The position numbers and the translations under genes were made by a program. The notes beneath the pieces are model-generated. The model had not been told where the DNA came from and did not search any database. It saw only the letters and a program-made list of their open reading frames with translations. A stretch of 64,000 nt of DNA, from contig CP154954.1 of NCBI GenBank assembly GCA_039621445.1, forward strand, positions 75,342,634 to 75,406,633. Direction: 5' to 3'. This document shows positions 23,708 to 34,500 of this stretch, piece after piece. The DNA comes from Euglena gracilis. Taxonomy: Eukaryota > Euglenida > Euglenophyceae > Euglenales. The stretch's first letter is position 1; each line of letters starts with the position of its first letter.

Positions 23708-26598
23708 ACCCCCCCCGAATAGAAGTGCGGGGCCGCTACAAGCGCAGGGTCCAAATAAAAGCGCACCCGCAGTGTACCACCACTTGTAGTGCACCGCCGT
23801 TGAAGGCGGCGGTCCACTGCAAGCGCACCTCCCATTTTGATGGGATTTTTACACCTAGCGTCCGAAATGTTTGCCCACGGCCGGCAAAAATATTTCCCCA
23901 AACCAATCAAAATTTTCGCCCAGCGCCCTCAAAATTTTGCCCAAAGCTCTCAAAATTTTTGCACCGCGCTGCCAAAAATATTTGCACTTGCTCAAAAAAT
24001 ATTTGCCCTCCGTCATTTAATTTTTGCACAATGAAAAAAGGCCTTACACTGGACAATGGGAAAAGATCCACGCCGATTGAACATCTTAAGACGCATTTTG
24101 TAAATCTGCGTATTAGAGGCGCGGGGGCTCAGAACGGAGTCTGCATCTTTGATGGCCGATACAAAATACAAATGTTTATTGTGTTCAATCAACGTAGAGT
24201 TGGCGAACACCGTATTTGTGCAAAGCCAACGGGAGGCCTTGTGCGAGCAGCCAAAATGTCCAAAAAGGATGGACACGGTTCAAAATCTGGTCATAACCTG
24301 AAATGACACAAAAGGCCCAGCATTCCCTAAATCTATCAAAAATATTTGAAGATATCCCAAAAATCATTGGCAATCTGCCAAAAACTGCCCAAAATGAAGC
24401 CTCAATGGATCGAACATCAAAAAATCATCAAAAAATCCACGATGAACATGAATTGGCCCCAAAAATTCCAAAAAAATGCCAAAAAAAAACTGCCTGAAAT
24501 GGCGGAAAACCAGCCGAAAATGGCTCCAATGACCGAAATTTTGCAAATCATGTCCAATTTTTTTGGGGGTTTAGATGCAAGGTGCCCACATATGCAGTAT
24601 TTTTATTTGCCAAAAAAAAAACATCACATTACATCACATTGCTATGTCTCTCCTTTCTAACATTGAGTGTAACAAACTACACTCAATGAGCAGTGCATTT
24701 GTGATGGTCAAGATTTATGCGCAAAGTCCAGAACCAAATTTGGTATTTGGAAATGTCCAAGAACTCCTATCTTTGATTTTTCGCAAAACCACATGTTGGC
24801 ATTGGAGTTTCATTGTCCATAAACAGCGAATTGTATTTGAAAAACAGCTCAAAAAGGTTTGAAACGAACATATGTGACTCATTTGTCAAAGGTTGGAATG
24901 AAATGGGACAAATTCTGAGGTCAATCGGCTTATGTAGCAATGACATTTCCGCTTCAATACGCATTCTGAACCATTTTGGTCGGTTTTGGGGGGCTCCAAC
25001 AAAATCATTGTTCAAGGCGCAGTACTTTGGACGGAGTCTTACTCATGCCTGAAGTCTGGCGCCTTAGACGCAGACCCTGTCCTGAGTCCTTGCACCTAAG
25101 ACGCGGACTTAAGGCAGGGGGGGGGAAATGCGCTGGACAGCCCTCGGAAAAAAAATGCGCAAAAATGCGCAAAAAATGCGCAAAAAAAGCGCTGAGTTTG
25201 TGACATTCCTAAGGGAAAAAGGACTTAGAAACATTTCCAACAGTAAACCCAAAATTAAACCAAAATCACCAAAAGGAGCTGACCCTTACTTGTGACCAGG
25301 GGAGTGGGATTCCCGCCTTGGTTACGTGTCAATGTGGGGTCTCTGAAACCCCCAGTGTCCTCATCGTCATTGGATGAGTACCCACACCTCATCACCCAAG
25401 AATTTTCTCTTGAGGCGGGTCCCTTGGGTGGGAAAAAAAGTGCGAAAATGGGTTCGTTGGTTGCAGAAATGGGTCAGTTGAACGTGGGCAAAATTTGGTG
25501 AGCATGTGGTTTGGGTGGAAAATGTGCAAAAAAAGGCAAAATGTGCAAAATTGGGCAAAAAAATGCGCAAAAATGGAAAATGTGCAAAATTGGGCAAAAA
25601 AATGCGCAAAAAATGCGCAAAAAATGGAAAATGTGCAAAAACGGGGGGAAAATGTGCAAAAAATGCGCAAAAATGCGCATTTTGAAAAATTTACAAAAAT
25701 GCGCAAAAAATGCGCAAAAATGCGGAAAAATGCGCAACGCATTTCCCCCCCCGCCCTGCTTAAGGGCAACTGTGCAAAACATCCGATCGCAAAAATTTTC
25801 GGAACGGAGGCAAATATTTTTGAGATAAATTTGCAAACGTTTTTGAGATAAAGTGCGAACAAATTTTTAACATGTGCAAACATTTTTGAGATAAAGTGCA
25901 AAAATATTGACCGGAAGTGCAAAAAAAAAGTGTGGAGTGCGAAAGAATCGGGCGTTAGGTGTAAGGAAATCAACAAAAAACGGGCAGGAAGGGTTCAAAT
26001 AGAAGCGCACCCCCTGGCGCCAGAGGCGGCAGTCCGCTGCAAGCCAGGGCGGTCCTTAAGGAAATAAAAAAAAACTCCGCTGTCCCAGCACACTCAATGA
26101 AAATATACAGGAAAATGGGTGAAGAAATTTGGCATTCTTCGGCGACAACAGGTCGACATCATGAGAAAAAAACTGATGATTCTTGGCATCCTTGGGGGTT
26201 GGTACGCCGTGGCGAGGGGGTCTGAATAGGGGGGGTGAATGGCGTGGCGAGGGTCTTGGATGGGGGGGGGTGTACCATGGTTGCAAAATCAAAAATGTAA
26301 CGGGTGGCGTGGTGAGGGGGTCCGGCTAGGGGGGGAGGGGGAAATGGCCTCAGAGAGGGAGGGGGAGGGGTGTACCAACCCCTCCCTTGGACCATCGCCC
26401 ATCCACCCAAATCATCAAAAAAATGTGTTTTTTGGACTTTTCAATTATGAACCCCGTTCAAGTCCCAGTCCGGCCCTTGGTCAGCCCTTTGGCCGAAAGG
26501 GAGGCGGTCCTTAAGAAAATTAAAAAAAAATTCCTGTCCCCCAAGGACCGCCCTGCTGTAAGCGCACCGCGCTTCTATTAGGGAAGGGGGGGGGGGGT
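23708..26598. mobile_element. 2.9 kb transposon-like element flanked by TA
   Basis: The left end ACCCCCCCCGAATAGAAGTG is matched in inverse by CGCTTCTATTAGGGAAGG plus a G tract ending in T. TA flanks both sides (23706-23707 and 26599-26600). GCAAATATTTTTG-type units repeat inside the left end (23880-24020) and in inverse near 25790-25930. Further GCGGTCC and GTAAGCGCACC words recur at both ends (23770-23830, 25990-26060, 26540-26575). The middle 24020-25060 is ordinary-complexity DNA without a recognisable transposase. Confidence 0.7.
25105..25770. mobile_element. Nested element rich in AAAATGCGCAAAA units
   Basis: CTTAAGGCAGGGGGGGGG then AAATGCGCT at the left is matched in inverse by GCGCAACGCATTT, C tract and GCCCTGCTTAAGGG at 25734-25767. 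The interior includes a degenerate array of AAAATGCGC units. The plan parallels the nested element at 8368-8828, though the sequence differs. Confidence 0.65.
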
Positions 26599-26701
26599 TA
26601 TTCACATTCAAAAAAGGTGCTGGTTCTGAAAGGCGGGCTTGAAGGCCAAAACTGAATTTACTTTTACTTGCATTGTGTCATAATTTGTAATTTCTTTTGT
26701 A

Positions 26702-26877
26702 CCACCCCCCCCCTTTATTGTCCCACCGACCTGCCCCCAGGAGGCCCGACCGGACAATAAAGGGGGGGGGACAATAAAGGGGTACCAAAGGAATTTCATT
26801 GGCCGGGCCAAAAAAACCCCCCGTCGGCCGGGGCCCAGGGACAATAAAGGGGGGGGGGGACAATAAGGGGGGGGGGG
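26702..26877. mobile_element. 176-bp MITE, TTTATTGTCCC family
   Basis: The left end CCACC plus C tract plus TTTATTGTCCC is matched in inverse by GGGACAATAA plus G tract. TA lies on both sides (26700-26701, 26878-26879). The interior has a second inverted pair and TTCATTGGCC-type unique sequence. A second copy at 47963-48145 interrupts a known sequence, which confirms that this is an inserted unit. Confidence 0.9.
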
Positions 26878-26879
26878 TA

Positions 26880-28220
26880 GTTTTTGTGGCAGCCGTAACT
26901 TCGGCTGTGTGCTGTGTTGTGGTCCCGGACATTGTGATATCCTTCAAAAAGGTTTCCACTCATTTTCTGGTGCTATTCTGTTTCCTGGTGCTGTTCAAAA
27001 AAAATTCGAATGGAAGTGCCAATGAAAGAATGGTTAGTAAGGGTTGAAATAACAGTTGGTCAGGGTCAGGGTCAGGGTTGCGGTTAGGTCACGACCCCAC
27101 CCAGCCGACATTGAGTACACACGCACGCTCCCCCCTCCCAGACAAGCCCCAATGCCCCAACCTTTCCGGATCTCACCCTGAACCGGTCACTCTTTGGCCT
27201 GCCAGCACACATTTTCTACCCCTTCACCGCCCCGCCCACAGCGCCGGGGGCCCGGAAAAGGCCATTTTTCAATGAAAAATTTCCGGCGTCCCAGATTTGG
27301 GCTGGGCACATTTTTTGTCAAGCAAAGGGAAAATAGAGACAAATTTGAGTGACGTCAAAGAAAACACAGGGGGAGGGTGGGGGTGCCTGCCCCCAGCACC
27401 CCCCCCCCCCGTGGGGTTGGCACCTGACTAAGCACAAGCCTGGTCCTGAACCACTCCCCCAGACCCCATGCAGCTCAATTCCCCAAGTGGGGGGTCCGAG
27501 CCCCTTCACCGCGTCCAATCCAGCCGAACCGACAAAAATAGTCAGGGTCAAATGGGGTTCCCAAAATTGGCATACTGTTTGGCATCGGGGTGGTTGAAAC
27601 CCGGACATGCCGAAAAATTGCTTGCCAAAAGTTACCCAAAAATGGTCACTTTTGGGCACTTTTGTCACTTCCCAAAGGGAAGGTTTGGTTATTGAAGTGG
27701 GAACCTCCCGCCTCCCCCACCCTGTGCAGTTCCCAAAGTGAACAGAGGGGGGCTGTGCGGGTCCCCCGACAGAATAGACCACCCCTGCCTGTAAATGCAC
27801 AGGTGCAAATTGGGACCGTAAATAGCTTTTTAAAACAAGACTGTGAGGGCGTCGAGAAGAATTTTGATGCAGGATATTTTTTGAAGCCCTTTAAAGTTTA
27901 AAGGGGACAAATACCTCCACAGTGTCAAATGTGTACACCTCCTTCAAGTTGTCAGACCAATTCTTCATCGTTGTCTTTTTTGCAGGGCCATCGTACCATA
28001 TGCTCCAACGGCACCACAACGGATGTTTCACTGCAACGGGGCAAACAGTGACATCCAAGGCAACTGGGTTGATTTGTCCCACCTTCACTGGGGGTGGGGC
28101 GGGACACGGGGGGACACGGGGGGGAACATGGACCTTTGGGGCCGAGTTGCTGCTAGAATGCTACGAGTTGGAATGCAAAAGCAAAAGTGAAAGGCTTTGG
28201 GTTGCCAATAGCCTTTCATG
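26880..28220. other. No gene recognised; one dispersed repeat
   Basis: 27285-27420 resembles 38500-38610 (GGGCTGGGCAC, then CAAAGGGAAAAT, then GACGTCAAAGAAAAC, then a G-rich end), so it is a dispersed repeat. The rest is ordinary-complexity DNA without recognisable coding. Confidence 0.45.
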
Positions 28221-28222
28221 TA

Positions 28223-28364
28223 CCCCCCCCTCCCTTTGTCCAACGACCATTTACCTGCAACCTATGACCAGGGGGGGTGGTCGTACGCCCCCCATTACCT
28301 GCAACCTGTGACCGGGGGGTGGTCATTATAAAGGGGTGGTCGTTGGACAAAGGGGAGGGGGGGG
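28223..28364. mobile_element. 142-bp MITE flanked by TA
   Basis: The C-tract end followed by TCCCTTTGTCCAACGACCA is matched in inverse by TGGTCGTTGGACAAAGGGGA plus a G tract. TA flanks it (28221-28222, 28365-28366). Two internal CCTGCAACCTRTGACC units relate it to the element at 3478-3906. Confidence 0.9.
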
Positions 28365-28783
28365 TATACACACACAGCAATAGCAATTATGAACGTCGGG
28401 GGGAAGTGCGGGACATGGGGGGGGGGGGTGACACGGGGATCACACCCCCACTGGAATGTTGGGGCAATTTTTTTTAAATGAAAACCTTCAAAAAGACAGG
28501 ACGGCGTTTTTTGAAGGAAATGTTGGGGAAAACCAGCACAATTGTTTTTGGGCTTTCAAATTTTCAAGCGATGCAAAAAAAATTTGTGATCCCCTGCAGG
28601 GGTGTAGAAGTAATTCTTTCTCGGGGGGGGGGGGGCGAGATCCTTGACAAATGCCTGATGTAACCATTTTTTTTCACCGCCTGAAGGGCGGCAAGGCGGT
28701 AGCGCTTTTTTGGAAGATGGCATTGAATGTGACAAAAAATGTGGTAATTTTTGACATCATGGCACAATCCACCACAATTTCTA

Positions 28784-30962
28784 CTACAAAAAAGAGGTGT
28801 CGGACGCCGGTTCTGTCCAAAGCCCGGCGTTCCAAACGCCGGTTCCGTCCGAAGGACGGAACCGGCGTTGGGAACGCCGGGCTTTGGACAGAACCGGCGT
28901 CCGACACCTCTTGTTTAAGCCGGCGTTTTAGAGACGCCGGGCTCAGGACAGAACCGGCGTCCCCAACCTTCGGCCAAAGGACACTCCCAGGACCAATCTC
29001 CGACCACTGATCTGCAATGTCACACCACTTTGCACTTCACCAAATTCCGGCGATTGCGAGGGTATTTCTGGCTGTGTCAATCGTCCAGGTATAAAATCAC
29101 CCCTCGATCGAAAGCTCTTTTCATCAGACGACTGGCGATCACCACCAAATTCAGCCACGTCGCCTGGAGCTCTTATTTTCTGTCAGTGGGGAATCCTAAT
29201 TTCACAACTCTGGTGCCCCCCCAAGGCCCTCAGGTCGTTGATTCGAAGAGGAAAAACGTTCTGTAAGGTTTATTAAGCATCTTAAACCAAAAATCACTGA
29301 AAATTGCGACAAATTTCGACTCAGATTCTGGCCGATCCGACGATCGCGAGCGTATCTCGGGCTGCGTGCAACGTTAGGGTACCAAGTTACCCCTCGATCG
29401 AAAGCTCTTTTCAACAGACGACCAGCGGTGCTCATCAGATCTTTCCACGCTGCACGGTACTCTATTTCCAAATCTGGGCCAATTTTCACCAAATTTGGAT
29501 ATCCACCCTAGTGGTCCCCAGATGGCAAAATTCATTGTCCTTGATGGTTGAAACACTCATACCAGCACCTTAGGGCCACTTTTGGGCACTTTTGGTGACA
29601 TTTTTAGGAATGAAAATCGGACGCCGGGCTTTGGACAAAGCCGGCGTTCCTAACCCCGGGCTTTAGGACAGAACCGGCGTCCGGAAGCCCGTGGGGGGGG
29701 GACGCCGGTTCTGTCCTGAGCCCGGCGTCTCAAACGCCGGCTTAAATTTCAAAAGGGGGGGGGTAATGCGGTTGATTGGAGGTCGGGCCGACCTGGTCGG
29801 CCCGACCTCCAGTGGTCGATAACGGCCAGGTCGGGCCGACCATAGGTCGGTACGACCTCCTTATTACCCTCATTACCGTCTCTTTTTCCGCATTTTGCAC
29901 TCTTTTTGAAATCCCTCTTTTTGAAATCCCAAAACACAAAAGGCATCACCGTCTCTTGCCGCCCGTTGGGCGGCTTGAATGTCTGAAATGCTTGAAATGC
30001 TTAAGCCGGCGTTTGAGACGCCGGGCTCAGGACAGAACCGGCGTCCCCCCCCACGGGCTTCCGGACGCCGGTTCTGTCCTAAAGCCCGGGGTTAGGAACG
30101 CCGGCTTTGTCCAAAGCCCGGCGTCCGATTTTCATTCCTAAAAATGTCACCAAAAGTGCCCAAAAGTGGCCCTAAGGTGCTGGTATGAGTGTTTCAACCA
30201 TCAAGGACAATGAATTTTGCCATCTGGGGACCACTAGGGTGGATATCCAAATTTGGTGAAAATTGGCCCAGATTTGGAAATAGAGTACCGTGCAGCGTGG
30301 AAAGATCTGATGAGCACCGCTGGTCGTCTGTTGAAAAGAGCTTTCGATCGAGGGGTAACTTGGTACCCTAACGTTGCACGCAGCCCGAGATACGCTCGCG
30401 ATCGTCGGATCGGCCAGAATCTGAGTCGAAATTTGTCGCAATTTTCAGTGATTTTTGGTTTAAGATGCTTAATAAACCTTACAGAAACGTTTTTCCTCTT
30501 CGAATCAACGACCTGAGGGCCTTGGGGGGGCACCAGAGTTGTGAAATTAGGATTCCCCACTGACAGAAAATAAGAGCTCCAGGCGACGTGGCTGAATTTG
30601 GTGGTGATCGCCAGTCGTCTGATGAAAAGAGCTTTCGATCGAGGGGTGATTTTATACCTGGACGATTGACACAGCCAGAAATACCCTCGCAATCGCCGGA
30701 ATTTGGTGAAGTGCAAAGTGGTGTGACATTGCAGATCAGTGGTCGGAGATTGGTCCTGGGAGTGTCCTTTGGCCGAAGGTTGGGGACGCCGGTTCTGTCC
30801 TGAGCCCGGCGTCTCTAAAACGCCGGCTTAAACAAGAGGTGTCGGACGCCGGTTCTGTCCAAAGCCCGGCGTTCCCAACGCCGGTTCCGTCCTTCGGACG
30901 GAACCGGCGTTTGGAACGCCGGGCTTTGGACAGAACCGGCGTCCGACACCTCTTTTTTGTAG
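28784..30962. mobile_element. Foldback element with two ~963-bp arms
   Basis: The arms 28784-29746 and 30000-30962 are inverted copies that match almost base for base; the clearest difference is one extra T in a run near 30486. TA dinucleotides flank the outer ends (28782-28783 and 30963-30964). Each arm begins with nested GC-rich hairpins built from GACGCCGGTTCTGTCC and its inverse. Each then carries two copies, about 290 bp apart, of a block containing CCTCGATCGAAAGCTCTTTT. Mirror-image open frames therefore appear on the two strands; no transposase motif is seen in them. The 253-base loop holds a GAGGTCGGGCCGACC palindrome and a CCGCCCGTTGGGCGG hairpin. Probably a recent non-autonomous insertion. 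Confidence 0.9.
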
Positions 30963-31076
30963 TAAAGCCCCCCCCTCAAAATTTTATTCTCTTAATTTGG
31001 CTGAAAATGCATAAAAACACATTGGAATGACCTCCAAACTGGCAAAAAACGTCCCATTTTGAAAAAATTCGATTAG

Positions 31077-32210
31077 AATTAGGGTTAGGGATACAGTTAT
31101 GGTTAGGGTTAGGGATACAGTTAGGGTTAGGGTTAGGGAAACGGATAGGGTTAGGGCTGGGGATTAGGGTTAGGGTTAGGGATACGGTTAGGGTTAGGGC
31201 TAGGGTTAGAGTTAGGGTTAGGGATACGGTTAGAGTTAGGGTTAGGGTTTCGGTTAGGGTTAGAGTTAGGGTTAGGGATACGGTTAGGGTTAGGGATAGG
31301 GTTAGAGTTAGGGTTAGGGATACGGTTAGGGCTGGGAATTAGGGTTAGGGTTAGGGATACGGTTAGTGTTACGGTTATTGTTAGGGTTAGGGATACGGTT
31401 AGGGTTAGAGTTCGGGCCAGGGATACGGTTTGAGTTTGGGTTGGGGCTACGGTTAGGGTTAGGGATGCAGTTAGGGTTAGGGTTAGGGATACGGTTAGGG
31501 TTCGGGTTAGGGTTAGGGTTAGGGTTAGGGATACGGTTAGGGTTAGGGCTAGGGTTAGAGTTAGGGTTAGGGATACGGTTAGGGCTGGGGATTAGGGTTA
31601 GGGTTAGGGATACGGCCAGTGTTACGGTTATTGTTAGGGTTAGGGATATGGTTAGGGTTAGGGTTCGGGCCAGGGATACGGTTTGAGTCTGGGTTGGGGA
31701 TACGGTTAGGGTTAGGGATGCAGTGAGGGTTAGGGATACGGATAGGGTTCGGGTTAGGGTTAGGGTTAGGGTCAGGGATACGGTTAGGGTTAGGGCTAGG
31801 GTTAGAGTTAGGGTTAGGGATACGGTTAGGGTTAGGGTTAGGGGTAGGGTTAGGGATACGGTCAGGGCTGGGGATTAGGGTTAGGGTTAGGGATACGGTT
31901 AGTGTTACGGTTATTGTTAGGGTTAGGGATACGGTTAGGGTTAGAGTTCGGGCCAGGGATACGGTTTGAGTTTGGGTTGGGGATACGGTTAGGGTTAGGG
32001 ATGCAGTCAGGGTTAGGGTTAGGGATACGGATAGGGTTCGGGTTAGGGTTAGAGTTAGGGTTAGGGCTAGGGTTAGAGTTAGGGTTAGGGATACGGTTAG
32101 GGCTGGGGATTAGGGTTAGGGTTAGGGTTAGGGTTAGGGCTAGGGTTAGAGTTAGGGTTAGGGATACGGTTAGGGCTGGAGATTAGGGTTAGGGTTAGGG
32201 ATACGGTTAG
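31077..32210. repeat. Interstitial TTAGGG-like array with higher-order structure
   Basis: About 1.13 kb of TTAGGG units interrupted regularly by GATACGG, GCTAGGG, GAGTTAGGG and similar variants. A distinctive stretch containing TTACGGTTATTGTTAGGG recurs at about 31370, 31623 and 31906, so blocks of about 250-285 bp are themselves repeated. The Leu/Gly/Arg frames across it are artefacts. TTAGGG is the telomere repeat of many eukaryotes. This copy is internal and degenerate, so it is either an interstitial telomeric sequence or a derived satellite. Confidence 0.95.
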
Positions 32211-32820
32211 GTTATTTTGGGCATGGGGGGGTCCGGGGGGGGCGGCACCACCCCACCCGGAGGAGGCCGTAGGCCGACTAAGTTAGCACAAAGGGAGCTT
32301 GTTGGGGGGCGCGTTTTGGCCATCCTTGCCTTGCACACACAACAAGATTTTGTTACGGTGCGCGTTTTGTCCACCCTTGCCTTGCACACACAAGGGGATA
32401 TTGTTATTTTGGGCGGGGGGGGGGGGGCCGGGGGGGGCGGCAGCCCCCCCCGGAGGAGGCTGTAGGCCGACTAAGTTAGCACAAAGGGAGTTTGTTGGGG
32501 GGCGCGTTTTGGCCATCCTTGCCTTGCACACACAAAAGGATTTTGTTAGGATGCGCGTTTTGTCCACCCTTGCCTTGCACACACAAGGGGATATTGTTAT
32601 TTTGGGCGGGGGGGGTCCGGGGGGGGGGGGGGGGGCAGCGCCCCCGGAGGAGGCCGTAGGTAAGTTAGCACAAAGGGAATTTGTTGGGGGGCGCGTTTTG
32701 GATTTTGTTAGGATGCGCGTTTTGGCCACCGTTGCCTTGCAGAAACAAGGGGATATTGTTATTGTTGGGCGGGGGGGTCGGGCCCCCCCCCCCCCGGAGG
32801 AGGCCGTAGGCCGACTAAGT
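32211..32820. repeat. ~192-bp satellite, three full copies and a partial one
   Basis: Units start at GTTATTTTGGGC near 32211, 32403 and 32596, with a shortened one at 32758. Each has a G/C tract, GGAGGAGGCCGTAGGCC (the second unit has GGAGGAGGCTGTAGGCC), TTAGCACAAAGGGA and two GCGCGTTTTG(G/T)CCA...CCTTGCACACACA sub-units. It joins the TTAGGG array directly. Confidence 0.92.
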
Positions 32821-32954
32821 TCATTACGGTCTCTTTCTTTAACATGGGACGTTTTTTTGCCAGTTTCAACCTCATTCCAATGCTTTTCCATGCATTTTGA
32901 GTCAAATTTTACTGAATACTGATTCAAGTTTCCGGGGGGGGGGGGCTTAAATTT

Positions 32955-33230
32955 CAAAAAAGGGGGGGGGGTAATGCGGATGATTGGAGGTCGGGCCGAC
33001 CAGGTCGGCCCGACCTCCAATGGTCGATAGGCCAACGCCAATGGTCGGCCCGACCTAGGTCGGCCCCCCCATGGTCGGTACGACCTCCGGGATCGTCATA
33101 GCCAATCATCCGCACGGAGCCGGTAATGAGAGTTCCCTCCCAAAACCCGCCCCCTCCGAGCTGTTTTGCATGGAACAAAAAAAAATGTACATCCGCCCCA
33201 AGGGCGGCTGGACGGTAATGCATTTTTCCC
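32955..33230. repeat. Palindromic repeat sharing sequence with the foldback loop
   Basis: A G tract, TAATGCGGATGATTGGAGG and a GTCGGGCCGACC/GGTCGGCCCGACC palindrome match 29757-29815 in the foldback loop closely. The right part has an inverse CCAATCATCCGCA and a GGGCGGCTGGACGGTAAT hairpin. Probably a MITE, copies of which also form the loop of the 2.18 kb element. Confidence 0.65.
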
Positions 33231-33486
33231 AAAGGCTTCCCCACAAAAAAGCCAAATTTGCAACTGAAATGGTGTGCTGTTTAAAATTTTGATTTGATTT
33301 GATTTAAAAATGTGTAATTTTCTCACCACATTCTTTGTGCCTTTTCAATTTGTAACATTAAAAACTCAACTTTCATTGAACCTTTTGGTGTTATTGCTGT
33401 AGGCAGGTCACCACCGTCTCGCCGCCCTTCGGGCGGCCAAATGGGTCGGAGGGGGCGAAAATCTTCCTTTTTTCAATTTGGGGGTA

Positions 33487-33683
33487 CCACTACCCCCCCC
33501 CTTATTTGAGCACACCTCCGGCCTAAAGGACCCCCCAAATGCTCAATTAAGGGGGGGGTCAAAAATTTGGCTTTGAGAGAGGCCAACAAAAAATTTTCGG
33601 CGCCTTCGGTGCCTTAAAAAATTTTTCCCCGGACCCAAATGCTCAATTAAGGGGGGGGGGTCAAATAAGGGGGGGGGTAGTGG
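33487..33683. mobile_element. 197-bp MITE flanked by TA
   Basis: CCACTACCCCCCCCCTTATT at the left is matched in inverse by AATAAGGGGGGGGTAGTGG. TA flanks it (33485-33486, 33684-33685). Internally AAATGCTCAATTAAGGGG occurs twice and the hairpin CGGCGCCTTCGGTGCC lies at 33599-33613. Confidence 0.88.
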
Positions 33684-33704
33684 TATTGTTTGTGAGTATC
33701 TCAT

Positions 33705-33731
33705 TACCGTCTCGCCGCCTTTTGGGCGGCA
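33705..33731. repeat. Recurrent TTACCGTCTCGCCGCC hairpin
   Basis: TTACCGTCTC followed by a GCCGCC/GGCGGC stem with a TTTTG loop. Similar units lie at 29947, 33196 (inverse), 33412, 52233 and 52308. Confidence 0.7.
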
Positions 33732-33769
33732 ACAGGAAACACATGCAACTTGATTTGGCCTCAGGGTTA

Positions 33770-33900
33770 TTGTCAGGGGTTAGGGTCAGGGTCAGGGTCA
33801 TTTGCTCTATTTGCTCTGACCCTCTGACTCCTTCTAACCCTAAACCCTGACCCTGACCCTGATCCAAACCTTGACCTTAACCCTAACCCTAAACCCTGAA
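33770..33900. repeat. Degenerate TTAGGG/CCCTAA patches
   Basis: TTAGGGTCAGGG on the plus strand is followed by CCCTGACCCTAAACCC, so the two orientations face each other across a short GCTCTATTTGCTC core. A second degenerate CCCTAA/CCCTGA patch lies at 34343-34480, on the other side of the MITE at 33910-34340, and was probably continuous with this one before that insertion. Confidence 0.75.
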
Positions 33901-33909
33901 TCACCTAAA

Positions 33910-34340
33910 GGAGGCTAGGCGCGCCGCTCGGGGGGGTCCGGGCCCCCCCCTCCGCCCCCGGCCGCCCGCGCGGCCGCTCGCCCCCCCCTGGCCCCCCCCC
34001 CTCCCCCCACTGTGCCTAGCATAGCCAAGAAAAAAAATTTTGGCGAAAAAATCGCGATTTTTTGAGGCCCAAAAATGACCAAAAATGACCATTTTCGGAC
34101 ACAAAATGGCAAATTTGGGGGCCGCGCGCTCTGCGCGCGGCCAAAAAAGCACTTTTTTGGTCAAAAATGGCCCAAAAATGGCAAAAAATGACCACTTTTT
34201 GGACCCGAAAATCACCGATTTTAGGATGCGTTCCGCCCGCGCGGCCGCCCTCAGACCCCTCCCCCCCCCCCCCGCGCGGCTGCCCGCGCGGCGCCTCGGC
34301 CCCCCCCCCTGCCCCCCCCCCCCCGCTGTGCCTAGCCTCC
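33910..34340 (+). mobile_element. GGAGGCTAGG-family MITE, copy A
   Basis: The ends GGAGGCTAGGC and GCCTAGCCTCC are inverted copies. The flanking trinucleotide AAA is present on both sides (33907-33909 and 34341-34343). The interior has a C/G-rich block at each end and a middle of AAAAATGACC and ATTTTTTG words with the palindrome GCCGCGCGCTCTGCGCGCGG. Four other copies occur in the window. No coding; the frames over it are Ala/Arg/Pro artefacts. Confidence 0.92.
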
Positions 34341-34500
34341 AAAACCCTGAAACCCTGAAAACCCTGAGACCCTAAACCTTGGCCCTGACTGCATCCCTGA
34401 CCCAACCCAAACCCTAACCCTTAGCAACCCGAGTCCAACCCCAGCCCTGACTAACCCAAACTCGAACCTCACCCAAACACCTGATAACACCTGATAATGA

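Noticed and set aside
23215-24306. 363-codon plus-strand frame
   Set aside because: It runs across the left end of the TA-flanked 2.9 kb element and its AATATTTTTG repeats; no domain or GC3 bias.
28277-30803. Mirror-image frames of 60-160 codons at 29.3 and 30.2 kb
   Set aside because: Identical translations on opposite strands follow from the inverted arms; they contain no transposase motif and cross subterminal repeats.
31366-32186. Leu/Gly-rich frames
   Set aside because: They are translations of the TTAGGG-like array; two identical starts simply reflect its higher-order period.
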